From positions 22,950,616-23,014,615 of the forward strand of contig NC_068338.1 of the NCBI RefSeq assembly GCF_014633365.1: a stretch of DNA of 64,000 nucleotides, written 5' to 3'. Under the pieces are notes generated by a model. That model ran no database searches, was not told the origin of the DNA, and worked only from the letters and a program-made list of their open reading frames with translations. A program made the translations under genes and the position numbers. The stretch comes from Diospyros lotus (taxonomy: Eukaryota > Streptophyta > Magnoliopsida > Ericales > Ebenaceae). Positions 32,280-43,649 of this stretch are shown here, piece by piece (the first letter of the stretch is position 1; each line of letters opens with the position of its first letter).

Positions 32280-33560
32280 AAGGAACTTCACTCTCTTTGC
32301 TTCTTTCTCAATGAAAACAATGGCCTTAAAAGACCAGTTTTAAGAGAAAAGAAAGGAAAGGACTCTCTCTCGTCAAAACTTATCTCTTTGCTTCTCTCCC
32401 AACAAATACAATGGTCTTAAGGAGGGCAGTTTTGAGAGGAAAAGGGAGAAAAAGACAATTTGAGTAACTCTCTCTCTATCGCTCTCTCTTACACATATCA
32501 CGAGGAATTCTCTCTCTTCGCTTCTCTCTCAATAAAAACAATGGTCTTATGGAGAGCAGTTTTGAGAGAAAAGGACTCTCTCTCATCAGAGTTTCTCTCT
32601 TTGATTCTCTCTCAATAAAAACAATGGTCTTAAGGAGGGCAGTTTTGAGAGGAAAAGGGAGAAAAAGACAATTTTAGTAACTCTCTCTCTCTCTCTCTCT
32701 CACTTTCTCTCACACAGATCACGAGGAACTTCTCTCTCTTTGCTTTTCCCTCAATAAAAACAATGGTCTTATGGAGAGCAGTTTTGAGAGAAAAGGACTC
32801 TCTCATGAGTCTCATCAGAATTTCTCTCTTTGCTTCTCTCTCAATAAAAACAATGGTCTTAAGAGGGCAGTTTTGAGAGGAAAAGGGAGAAAAGGACAAT
32901 TTAAGTAACTCTCTCTCCCCCTCTCTCGCGCATTAGAACTTGTCACTCACGCAAATCACGAGGAAAACTCTCTCTCTCACGCAGATCACAAGGAATGCTC
33001 TATCTCTCTCACACAAATCACGAGGAACATTCATCTCTCTCATACAGATCACGAGGAACTTCTCTCTTTTTGCTTCTCTCAATAAAAACAATGGTCTTAA
33101 GGAGAACAGTTTTGACAGAAAAGGGGACACACTACCTCTCTCTCATCAGAATTTCTCTCTTTGCTCTCTCTCAATAAGCACAATGGTCTTAAGGAGGGTG
33201 GTTTTGAGAGGAAAAGAGAGAAAAGAACAATTTGAGAAACTCCCTTTCTCTCTCTCATCAGAACTTCTCTCTCTTTCCTTCTCTCCCAACAAATAACTAA
33301 TACGATGGTCGTAAGGAGAGTAGTTTTGAGAGGAAAAGGGAAAAAAAGACAATTTGAGAATCTCTCTCTCTCCCCCTCTCTCTTAATAAAACAATGGTCT
33401 TAAGGAGGGCAATTTTGAGTGTAAAAGGAAGAAAAGGACAATATGAGTAACATTCTAGTGTAAAAACTTCACTCTTAACAAAACAATGGCCTTAAGGAGG
33501 GCAATTTTGAGAGGAAAAGGAAGAAAAAGACAATTTGAGTAACTCTCTCCCTATCTCATT
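32280..33560. repeat. CT/GA-rich minisatellite upstream of copy A start codon
   Basis: About eleven imperfect units marked by CAATGGTCTTAAGGAGGGCA (at about 32317, 32409, 32539, 32621, 32761, 32851, 33089, 33181, 33303, 33392, 33484), separated by CTCTCT runs and 'cacagatcacgagga' phrases, spacing about 80-240 bp. On the coding strand this is a GAGAGA-rich array ending about 100 bp before the ATG, in the promoter or 5' leader. Confidence 0.85.
32280..33560 (-). promoter_or_regulatory. Probable promoter/5' leader region of copy A with GAGA tracts
   Basis: The array lies directly upstream of the start codon on the transcribed side. Plant BBR/BPC proteins bind GA repeats, and such tracts are common in 5' leaders. 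That this array binds them is inference. No single TATA box or start site could be chosen. Confidence 0.3.
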
Positions 33561-33749
33561 AGAAATTCAATTTTTAAATTTAGAGATAGAGAAGAGAGAG
33601 AAAGGGTTGCATAAGGTGAGGTAGCAATGCCAAGAAAATCAGATCTCCATAATCAATTCAATCTTGGTTCAGTAGATCAATTACTCTCTCTCTCCTAGAC
33701 AACTTGACACAAGGAACACACTTTTTCTCTCCCTCACACACACATTAAA

Positions 33750-33933
33750 GGATCATGCTACATGTACACAATTTTTGTACATCTTGGGCTACACAAGGGG
33801 TATTATGACCAAAATACCCTGCGCCTCTCCATGAGCCTCACGCGCCTCTATGCGCCTCATGAGGGGTTTTTTGTCATAATACCCCATTTTGTAGCCCAAG
33901 GTGTACAAAATGGGTGTACCAATAGCATTTTCC
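33750..33933. mobile_element. Mutator-type MITE, family 1, copy 1
   Basis: 184 bp with inverted ends (GGATCATGCTAC / GTAGCATTTTCC-type) and a conserved sub-terminal CTTGGGCTACA, flanked by a perfect 9-bp duplication CACATTAAA at 33741-33749 and 33934-33942. Two more copies lie in the window. Confidence 0.75.
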
Positions 33934-34559
33934 CACATTAAAACCCTTTTGTAGATATCACTCAAGAAATGTGTGTAATCTTTTCAAAGATAAATGCTAT
34001 CCTAAACGACATGTTATAAAAAATTTACATAAAATGGTAAAGTGATAAAAATCTTTAAAAATACATGAAAAAAATATGAATATGATGCTTGTATAAAATA
34101 TTTCTAATTATGACTAATTTTAATATATTTTATTTAAACATATAAATAGTAATCATTACAGAATTAAATACATAAATATTGAAATGTTGGGAATGAATGT
34201 GTTGATAATTAAGAGCCAAATGGTGGGCAAGGGGTGTCGGGTGACAACTTGAAGTAGTCCTTTCAAGTCTTCTTTGATTGAGATGGTTATTATAGGTCTG
34301 AAAAGGAATGAGCATTAAATATAAATGTTTTATGAGCAAAATATAATTAATTGCCTTCTAATTTGCTATATCTCTTAAAGAGCAATAATCTCAAAATTGC
34401 ATTTGGGCATTAATTAAGAAAGAAAAGTGTCAAGGTCATGTATCCCATGTCATGTTTCGTTTTTCACCAAATTCTTTTTGGTTTTCCTCACCTCTTTTAG
34501 TACAAACTTTTTCAATGTCATCTATCCAGCTTATGGACAGGGGTGTTCATTGGTTTAGG

Positions 34560-35640
34560 TATAACATCCAAATTTTAAGAAAGAGATAAATAGGAGGGAA
34601 AATTGAGATTATATGGATTCTCATAATTGTGGAGGGATTAGGATTCAATGTGTAAATTTGAGGATCTATTGGAAAAGGAGGTAGATATTAATTAAAGAGG
34701 ATTTGATAAGGATAGGATAAATCAGAATTGGAAACAAATCATTCCTTGTAAAAGAGGTAAGGATAGCATAAATCAGAATTGCAAACAAATCAATTCCTTG
34801 TAAAAGAGGGAATTGGCAACCCAAAATTGGAAACAAATCAATTCCTTGTTGAAGAGGAATTAGAATTAAAGATGTAAACTTTGAGGATAAATTAGAAGAA
34901 AAACCTATATATTATTTGATAAATATTTGATAAGGATTATGATTAATTGGAGAATTAGGAACAAATACAAAATTGAATCCAAAACAAAAAGGGAATTGGA
35001 TGAACCCTAAGAAGCTTATAAATACAAGCTTAGAGGTTGATTAAATCATCAAACTTTTAGTTATAAGAATCGATGAGAAGCGAAGTCACTCAATATTGGC
35101 AGATTATATTTTGGATTTTCTATATAAAGGGGTCAGGTGAATGGTGGCTTATGCACTAGTATATATTGAAAATCATTTCCATGCATGATTGAAAAATTGT
35201 AATGATGTGTTACATGTTTTCAATTTTGTTACTTGATATTTATATATGAACTGTTGATTTAAAACAAATTGAGAACATGGATTTGTAAAATTATTTTGAA
35301 AAGATTATTGATGGTGTTAGCATTGATTATAAATTGTTTTGGAACCATTGAGGAAGTCCAAGGGTTACTCTGGTAAATTAAATAGAATTCGGCTACCTAC
35401 ATGGTGCCAAGTGAATTATAGTTTCTCAATGGGAGGAGAAGAGACTAGTAGATTCTGGTCAAAAGACATTCCACTGAGTACTTGGGAGTAGGTCCCAGAA
35501 AAATTACTAGGTCCCCTTGTACATTGTTACATCCAGCACTATATTACCTATTGAGATATCTATTAGGGTTTGAATTAATTATTGAATATCATTGTGGTTC
35601 CCTTGAATAAATGATGTTCAATACATTGTGAAAAATTGAT
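34560..35640 (+). mobile_element. Gypsy-type LTR, plus orientation
   Basis: About 1.1 kb similar to the plus-strand block at 45852-47876 and, inverted, to 43650-45761. The three share landmarks such as AAGAAAGAGATAAATAGGAGG, a run on GATTATGATTAATTG, and GGGGTCAGGTGA. The start corresponds to TGTAACACCC in the better copies but is mutated here to TATAACATCC. The right end is uncertain because of an adjacent inversion. Confidence 0.6.
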
Positions 35641-37320
35641 ACCTACCATAATAGCCTAAGCAACCATCTTCAAAGGTTGCTACCTAACCAACATATATAA
35701 GCCTAGCATCCACCCATTGGTGGATCGATGTAGGATTCCCAGCACACGCCTACAGTAACACACGCCCACCACAAATAGCATCCAATTCTCTGCATCTGAA
35801 ACATCTACTCCTCCAGAGAATTCAGGAGGTCGAAGTGCCATAAAGTTCTTCAACAACAGGCTCCCGGTATTACCTTCAATTCCCCGAGTCTCAGGGGTAG
35901 GTGTCTGACCATCATTGTTCCCCGCTAGACCATGGGTTGCAATGATGCGCAAAAAGTGCAACTTGGTACCTTCCTTTTGAGAGGTGATGCAAAGAGATGG
36001 TGGGAAACTGCTTGACAGAGGTATGTTGGCAGGGAACCAACTTGGACAGAACTTCAAGAGGCATTTAATGAAACTTACCTTCTTGAGTGGATTCGAGAAC
36101 AAAAGACTTGTGAGTTTATCAAGTTGGTACAAGGGAATAAGACCGTGGCTCAATATGAAGCAGAATTCATCTCCTTAGCTCGATTTGCCCCAAACTTGGT
36201 ATCAACGGAGGCTAAGAAGGCCGCAAAATTTTAAAGGGATCTATGTGTGGACATTTGACATGCACTAGCTAGTGCGAGGATTACGGGCTACCCTACAATG
36301 GTACAAAGGGCATATGCTATTGAGCGAGACAGGAATGAGCCGAAGTCTGGACAAGTAGTTTTTAAAGGAACAGGTACCTCTCTAGGCCACAACAATGAGA
36401 AGAAGAGGAAATGGAAAGCAGGTCCAAGCAGGAATATAATAGAGATTCAGTTATATAACCTTTGTGGGAAGAAGCATAAAGGACCCTATCGTTTTGGAAG
36501 TGGGGTTCGTTATTTCTGTGGTTAGCTAGGACACATTCAAAAGGATTGTCCTCAAAACTAGGATGTTATACCTACTCAAGAGGTGACATCTTTCAAATGT
36601 GGTTGAAAGGGCCACAAAGCAAATAATTGTACACAACCACCTCAGTATGGAGGACAGAGGCTAGGGGGACAAGGTCAGAGAATTAACCAGAGACTGCCAA
36701 TGCCTAGGATACGGGGAACAACTCCACAATTGGCACTCCCATCAACTCAATGCCCTACCGCCACTGATAGACCACATGTTCAAGGAAGGGTATTCGTTCT
36801 AACAACAGCTAATGCGGAAAAAATGAATGACACTATCCAAGGTATTCTCTCCTTGTATAGTATTGATGTTCGTGTACTCTTTGATACGGGTTCTACACAT
36901 TCCTTTATTGCACCGCACGTTGTATGTCATCTCCCTATTTTTCAGACTACATTGTCGTATTATTTGTTTGTGTCTACGTCGGGAGATATGGTATTGATGT
37001 GTGGTGAGGTATACAAGGATTGTGAGATTAGGGTGCACAATAGGACATTACCTACCAACTTAGTGGTGCTTGACATAAGAGACTTCGACCTTATCTTGGG
37101 TATGGATTGGTTATCACAACATTATGCCAATGTCGATTGTCGACGAAAGGTGATTTCGTTTAAACAACCCCAGCAGCCAGTCCTTTTGTATCGGGGTGTC
37201 AAGCCGATGATTTTGACTTCGATTATCTCGGTGATAAAAGTGGAGAGATTGATATCTCACATTTGTGAGGCATATCTCACTTTTGTGACAGTATGGTATC
37301 AAAGCAAACTCTAGGGGCAT
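35640..37320 (+). pseudogene. Ty3/gypsy gag-protease relic with internal inversion
   Basis: Plus strand: gag from 35928 (CNDAQKVQLGTFLLRGDAKRWW), a CCHC knuckle region near 36510-36560 (YFCG then LGHIQKDC), and protease from about 36780 with VLFDTGSTHSFI and LILGMDWL. Stop codons interrupt gag (after WWETA and in the FRDLCVDI region). The upstream gag piece MALRPPEFSGGVDVSDAENW is on the minus strand at about 35770-35842, so the 5' part is inverted. No reverse transcriptase follows. Confidence 0.75.
37285..37315 (+). other. Primer-binding-site-like sequence
   Basis: TGGTATCAAAGC near 37293 resembles the initiator Met tRNA primer site (TGGTATCAGAGC) and follows GTGACAGTA, an LTR-end-like sequence, so a further broken LTR junction may lie here directly after the gypsy protease relic. 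Confidence 0.35.
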
Positions 37321-37774
37321 TGCAGTGGATGGGGTGACCCGGCACGTTGGTGTGTGCTAGAGGGGATCGCTGGGCATGCGGTCTGGGCTACCTTTTGAAG
37401 GTGGTTGCCTAGGCTGTGACAGCTACACCAAGTGATATTATGTGTTTTTTATTGGTGATACATGTTAATTGTCAAAGGCTTGGTGTTGCTACCAAAGATC
37501 GTGCAACACACCTTTGCTCTTGATGGCATAATTGCTTCAATTAAGGCTAAGAACGTCAATAGGAAAAGGAAAGGAAGGCACTTTTGTTGGAATCTTGGAA
37601 AGAGTACTTGTATTACTCAAGAACACACTATACAAGGGTTAAGAGAGCATTTAGCTTTTCTCCCCCCTCTAACTATACCCCCTTTGGGCTATTTATAGGC
37701 ATTCCACCTCCTCATGCATCTGATCCTACGGCTAGCAATGCGCCTCTAGAACATTCTACAACATGCTAGACGCC

Positions 37775-38070
37775 GACCTAAGTCAAGGGATATCAATGGA
37801 CTCAATTTAGGATGACTATTTTCAGTTATTGCTAGTCATATCGATTATGTAAACAAGGATATTAGTGGTTTTTATTTCATCTTATTTCTTTTGTAGACTT
37901 TTCATATATTTCATTGGTAATAATATGGACAGATTTTTAGGCTTCGTAATTTTTAAGCATTGGCTTAGGGTTCATGGCAAATCTCACTAGTCATTACCTC
38001 TAGATAGGGGTTGTGACATAAACTTATCCTAAATTGAGTCCACTGATGTCTCCCAATCCAAGTCTGTGTA
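37775..38070. repeat. Small inverted-repeat element
   Basis: AATGGACTCAATTTAGGAT near 37795 and its inverse near 38040 are about 220 bp apart, which would allow a hairpin. This fits a small MITE, but no target duplication was found. The flanking 37.3-37.8 kb is unassigned. Confidence 0.35.
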
Positions 38071-38169
38071 TAGTCCAGCTAATCTTGCTCACCTGACAAA
38101 GCTCAAGGAGAGGGTTGAGTTTAAAGCTCAATGAGGGTTACCCCACATAATAGATCAATATCCAAAAAA

Positions 38170-38344
38170 GAAAATGCTATTTGTACTCCTTGGGCTACAC
38201 TATGCAGTTAAAATGACAAGAATACCCCTCACCCAAAGTGGTAAGGTGAGGCAGCGCAAGGCAATGAGGCACGAGGGGTATTTTAGTCATTTGTGCTCGT
38301 GTGTAACCCAAGGTGTAGCTCTTGATGTACAAGTAGCATGGTCC
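38170..38344. mobile_element. Mutator-type MITE, family 1, copy 2
   Basis: 175 bp with GAAAATGCTATTTG..GTAGCATGGTCC ends, the internal CTTGGGCTACA and its inverse, and the direct flank ATCCAAAAAA at 38160-38169 and 38345-38354. Belongs with the copies at 33750 and about 50030. Confidence 0.7.
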
Positions 38345-38483
38345 ATCCAAAAAAGACTTCTTCTTCTTTTTTTTTATCAAATGTAAATATGTATAAAAAT
38401 CAAAATGTACAGTATACACCGGGCATATCCAAGACAACAGAGGCAACAAAGCTAAAGCCCCTGAAGAAAAGTCTCATACTGGA

Positions 38484-41400
38484 TCAAAACATGGGGATAC
38501 AAAGAAAAATACTCTCACTACAAGGCTTTACATTCTCAAAAACGCTCCGATTTCTAGCACCCCAAATGTGGTAGACCATGGCTGCCAAAGCCATCCTTTT
38601 AACACGGCTCTGCCAAGAAGACCCTCTGGCTTGCCTCTGAATACACTTTAACCCCCTTGACAGTGTTGACATTGTGCGGGAAAGGCCTAGCCAAGCCCTA
38701 ATCGAGCTCCAAATGTTTGAACTAACATGGCATTGAAAGAAAAGATGTCTCAAAGACTCTTCAATTGTGTAGCACATAGGGCATGACCAATCAACATTAA
38801 GAAACAAAAGCCTGTCCTTAGTGAGAATTTTTGCCTTAGCACACAGCCACAAAAATGAAAGCCTGCTTGGGGATCAGGTTGGACTTCCACACCACTGAGA
38901 ACCATTCGACTCTCTACCCTTTAGGCCTGAAATAATCATACGCTGCCTTAGACCTGAAGGCCCCATTCTCAATCCAACCCGATATAATGGCCACAACACC
39001 ATCGGGGGATCCTCCATCTTGTAATAAAGAGTCCCTGATACACAGCAATTTTTTGAATAAGGATGAATCATCCTCTCTCTACGCTCCCTTTCCCAAATGG
39101 ATGTTGTCCCTAAGTACTGGTGGCCAATCCATTTAACCCATAGAGAATCCTTCTTGGAGTGAATGTTCCATAAGATCTTGGATAGCAACCCAGTATTCCA
39201 GCTTCTGAGATCTTTAAGGCCAAAGCCTTCTTCAGACTTCGGCATACACACAAACCTCCAAGAAACTAATGGAAAATTAGAGTTCCATAAGAAAAGCCTA
39301 CATAAACGGACAATGTTATCAATCACTGCACTAGGGACACTGAGAATTGAAAGCCAATAACATTCAGTCTCTTGTAGAACAACCTAGATGAGCTCATATC
39401 TCCCAGCATACGATAAAGAAGAAGCTGTCCATGAACTGATACAATCCGATATTTTATCAATAAGAGGCGCATAAAAGCTCACTCTAAGCTTCTGAGCCGC
39501 AACAGGAAGCCCTAGATACCGGAAGGGCATGTTGCCTCTCTAGAAACCTGTAATGCTGAGGATATCCTGTAGATCCTCCCCCTGTAACCCTGCAGTAAAA
39601 ACGCTAGACTTCCACATATTTGCGGACAGACCCAAGACAACAGCAAAATCTTTAAGGCAATCCATGAGCATTGAAACAGAGATGGGATCCCCCCTTGACA
39701 AGAGCATAATATCATCCGCAAAAATAAGGTGAGAAATACAAAGTTTGTTGCACTTGGGATGGAAATTAAAATCAGGCTGCCAGGCAACATAATTCAAAGC
39801 TCTTGATAAGTATTCCGTGCATAACACAAAAATAAAGGAAGATATTGGGTCTCCTTGCCTGATACCCCTCGCCCCCTTGAAAAAGCCACACAAGGCACCA
39901 TTGACCACAATCGAATATGAGGAGGATGAAATGCACTCCACGACCCAACCAACGAACCGAGAATGAAATCCAAGGCCCAGCAAAATCTGCCTAATAAAAC
40001 TCCAATTTACCGAATCATATGCCTTGCTTAAATCCACTTTAAGTAAGCATCTAGGAGAGATTCTCTTGCGGCCATACTTTCTCAATAATTCTTGAACCAA
40101 GTGGACATTATCTGCTATGCTCCTACCTTTAACAAAAGCGGCTTGAGCCTGGTCAAAAATCAACCCAAGCACAAGAACCATCATGGCCACCAAAATCTTA
40201 GATATGACCTTATATAGCACATTGCAACAAGAAATAAGCCTATAATTAATCACAACCGAGGCAAGGGCATTTTTAGGAATAAGCACAACAGCCGTATGAT
40301 TAATCTGCTTTAAAAGCAAGCCCGATCTAAAGAATTCCTTAACCGCTTGGCATAATTGATTTCCCACAACATTCCAGGCTTTCTTGAAAAAACATGAAGA
40401 GTACCCATCCGACCCAAGGGCCTTGTCATCCCCAATATCAAAGAGGGCCAACTTGATTTCCTGATCCGAGGGATCATTAATCATCCTATCCGCTTGCATC
40501 TGGGTTAACATAGGACCAAAACACAGGATGTCGATGGAAACATGCTCACACGGGGAGGAAGAACCCAACAAGCCCTTAAAGTACCTAACAAACTCCTCAG
40601 CAACCTGCTCCGAGGAGGAAGTGGCCTCCCCATCGGCTTTTAAAACCATAGGAATGAAATTGCGCCTGGCATTCAATTCACAATATTATGAAAGAACTTA
40701 GTGCTCCTATCACTAAGCCTCATATAATCACATTTGGCTTTCTGCCAGTAGAACATTCTTTCAGCATCCAAGAGGAGAAACACCCTCTTACGCAAACTGA
40801 CCACCTTCCTCTAAGCTTCACTATCATGAGGCTGGTTTTGAACAACCTGCTGAGCCTCCTCAAGATCCTTTTTAGCCATCTCAGCCTTCACGAAAATGTG
40901 ACTAAAATGCTTAACATTCAGCATTTTAAGAGGACCCTTAAGCTGTTTCAGCTTCATGCAAAAAGTAAACTAGCTTGACCCATGAAATTCACCTTCCCAA
41001 CACTCACGAACAGTGGGTAGAAACTGATTATGCTTGGACCACATATTAAAGAACTTAAAAGAACTCCTGGGAATACTCCTTTGTTGAAAAAGAGAAACCA
41101 CAACAGGGGAGTGGTCCGATAAGCATCCTGATGGCAAGAACGTGGCCTGGCCTTCAAACCCCTGAATACGCCAACAATTGTTGATGAGCACCCTATCAAG
41201 CTTGGAGCACACTGAATTGTTTGTCCAAGTAAAGAAATAGCCCGAGGAAGTCATGTCTGATAAACCAGCCAAAAGACACACATCCAAAAAATCTTTAATC
41301 TCATAAAAATTGACCGCACATCCATTAATCTTCTCATTGTCCTTCAATACACAATTAAAATCCCCTAAAAGCATCTAGGGCCCCTCATAATGCCGAGCAA

Positions 41401-41754
41401 AGTTAGAAAGATTACACCAAAGTTGCCTCCTGGTTGTGTGATCGTGTGAAAAGCATACACATAACTTAGATGAAAAACAGATGAAGAAATCTTACATTTA
41501 ACCTTGCAATGGATGACCTCCACAGTCAATGGGTTCAAAAGAATCAAAATCCGCCTGCCCCCATGCGAATCAAAATTATTTGCCTGCTCCCAGTCCTTAA
41601 ACCTGAACCTGAGAACTCGCGAAAGCTTCTCATGGTTGAGATTGGTTTCCAACACACCCGTAATGTCCACATGTTGCATCTTCATGAAACTTTGTAGCCC
41701 GATTTGCTTCAAGGGCATATTAAAACCCCTGATGTTCCAGCTGGAGATCTTCAT
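38484..41754 (-). pseudogene. LINE ORF2 remnant (endonuclease, reverse transcriptase, zf-RVT)
   Basis: Endonuclease begins MKISSWNIRGFN at 41754 and continues after a frameshift with LLGDFNCVL and SDHSPVV. Reverse transcriptase at 40676-39540 has VDLSKAYDSV, IRQGDPIS and the FADD catalytic box. A zf-RVT domain (CPMCYTIEESLRHLFFQC) lies at 38852-38484. There is no RNase H. Frame breaks occur near 41375, 40960-40680 and 39540-39326. Confidence 0.88.
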
Positions 41755-41813
41755 GGTGGTGAATGAAGGGCTTAACCGCCCTTCATTCTGTTAGATTTGA
41801 TTGGTGGAAGATC

Positions 41814-43303
41814 CTATCTCCGAGCATGACTCTTCTTGGCATTCTCTACATGAGATTTGCTTCCCATCATCTTCTTGGATGCAGGCAACTTGCTGCTCCC
41901 CCCACCCCCATCAACATCATCAGCCTTCTTATTTCTCTTGCAAGTGACCATCTGGAAAGGCCCCTCCTTATCTAGGACAGGGGTGGTCACTGCACATGGT
42001 TGAACATCAACGGATACTTTTTGCTTCCCATCCCTTAAACGAACCACCATTCCAAGCTGATTGCTAGGCTCTGGCTCACAACCCCTTTGATTTTGATGTT
42101 CCGTCATAGGCAGCATCTGAGGTTCCAACGGCTCAGCATCATTAACCTTACCAGGGTGCTTCCGAGAATCCTCATTAACAACATGGTCCGGCATCTTCTC
42201 CTGCGGAACCTACACCTTGCTTTTACATGAACCCTTTGCGTAACCCATCACTCTGCAATCCACACAATATTTAGGTTCAAACTCATAGACTACATGCTGG
42301 TCTCTGTATTTCCCCATAGGGAGATTAATCCGAACATTCCAGGTTAGCTCTCTCGTTGCATCAACTTCCACCAACACTGTAGCAAATGAAATTCTCTCTA
42401 GAGTAGCCGTCATCTTATCCGTGGCAATAGGATTGCCCACCTTAGAGACAATTTTACCCAAAGCAATCGCATGCCAACATTCAATCAGCAGCCCAGGGAG
42501 GTTAATCCACACCAGAACTGAACAAAAGTTGTCTGCTCCAAACTCAAAGCAATTCGGCATGATCTTAAGCATAAGAGGTCTACCGAATACAAAATACAGC
42601 CCACCTTTGAGAACTTGATCCCTTGCATCATCATTTGCAAATTTGAAAATAAGCCAACCACTAGCATGAGGAAGGTACTGATACCAGACATTCCAACTTT
42701 CACACAGTTTCAGAAGAGCCGTTATTCCTGGAAATTTTCCAGCAAAGTATCCCACCAAAGCAGACCCCCAAGTCTCTTGAACAGCGTAGACATCCTTAGC
42801 CCCAAGGATCACTTCCTGATGATCATCTTCAAACCTTTTCAATGTATGTCCCTGGTCCAGTTTCCTGTTATCCTTAAAAAGACCTACCCATGGAGCCATC
42901 TTAGCGGCCTTCACCACTTTTTCAGCTTCTTGCACATTATCGGCCATCGGAACAGGTGAAGGCACAGAAGCAGGGCAAACAATGGAACCTGGGACGGAGC
43001 TTCCTCTACTGGATGATGGTCGCCCGATGGAGAAGATTCATTGGACGGGTCTCGAGGCTCCTCATTGGACCGCCCTAGGCCCACCTCGTCTTCTGGAGTA
43101 ACTCCGACTGCGGCTAAATCTGGGGCCATCTCCTTCGCCGTCTCCGCTTGAGAAACCAGCGGCTCCTGAAGCTCCTTGTCCTTCCCAGACGCCCGAACCC
43201 CCAACGGAACGTTGCTCGCCGGCTTAATCCCAAACGCCTTAAAGACATCTTCAGCTGATGGCCCAACCGCCTTAGCTGCTTCCTTCACCTTCTTCCTACC
43301 CAT
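41814..43303 (-). pseudogene. LINE ORF1 remnant (DUF4283-like, zinc knuckle)
   Basis: Three pieces: 43303-42911, then after a frameshift 42965-42210 and, in the same frame after one stop, 42194-41814. The middle piece has the nucleic-acid-binding DUF4283-like fold region and ends in a zinc knuckle CVDCRVMGYAKGSC whose His is replaced by Tyr. The last piece carries the PFQMVTCKRNKKA motif typical of ORF1 ends. Confidence 0.75.
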
Positions 43304-43649
43304 CCGGAGAGATGGGTAAGATCAATGAAACAGGACATCCCCAGGAAGCTCGACACCACCGCTACCCAACACCGCACGACAGAAAGAAAAGGCTGACAAA
43401 AACTAACCCCTCGAAACCGGTCGCAAGCCCAGGTCGAGGAGTAATCCATAAAACCAGTCGCGAGGTCGGGCGCAACCTCCGCTTCCACAGACTGCAACCA
43501 GCACTTAGGCGGGACAACTGGAGTTTGAATTTTGACTGAGAAAATCAGCGCTTTCGGAATCGGGAATCAAGACCCAACTCCTTAAGCACACGCCACCTTG
43601 ACCAAAAACTTACAGAGACAAAGCCATCAGAACAGAAAGATCATGACAC

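Larger units (their letters stand above)
38371..43620 (-). mobile_element. Decayed L1-type LINE
   Basis: A poly-T run at about 38371-38379 marks the poly-A 3' end on the minus strand. Order from the 5' end is ORF1 (DUF4283-like, zinc knuckle), endonuclease, reverse transcriptase, zf-RVT domain, the usual plant L1 layout. Several frameshifts and an in-frame stop make it inactive. The GC-rich 5' end near 43.0-43.6 kb is approximate, and I could not define target duplications. Confidence 0.88.

Noticed and set aside
32630..33352. Overlapping frames on both strands with SFSPFSSQN and REREKF-type repeats
   Set aside because: They are translations of the CT/GA minisatellite upstream of copy A; no conserved product.
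32280..33560. CRISPR-like array
   Set aside because: Repeats are imperfect, variably spaced and low-complexity, in a plant genome; it is a minisatellite.
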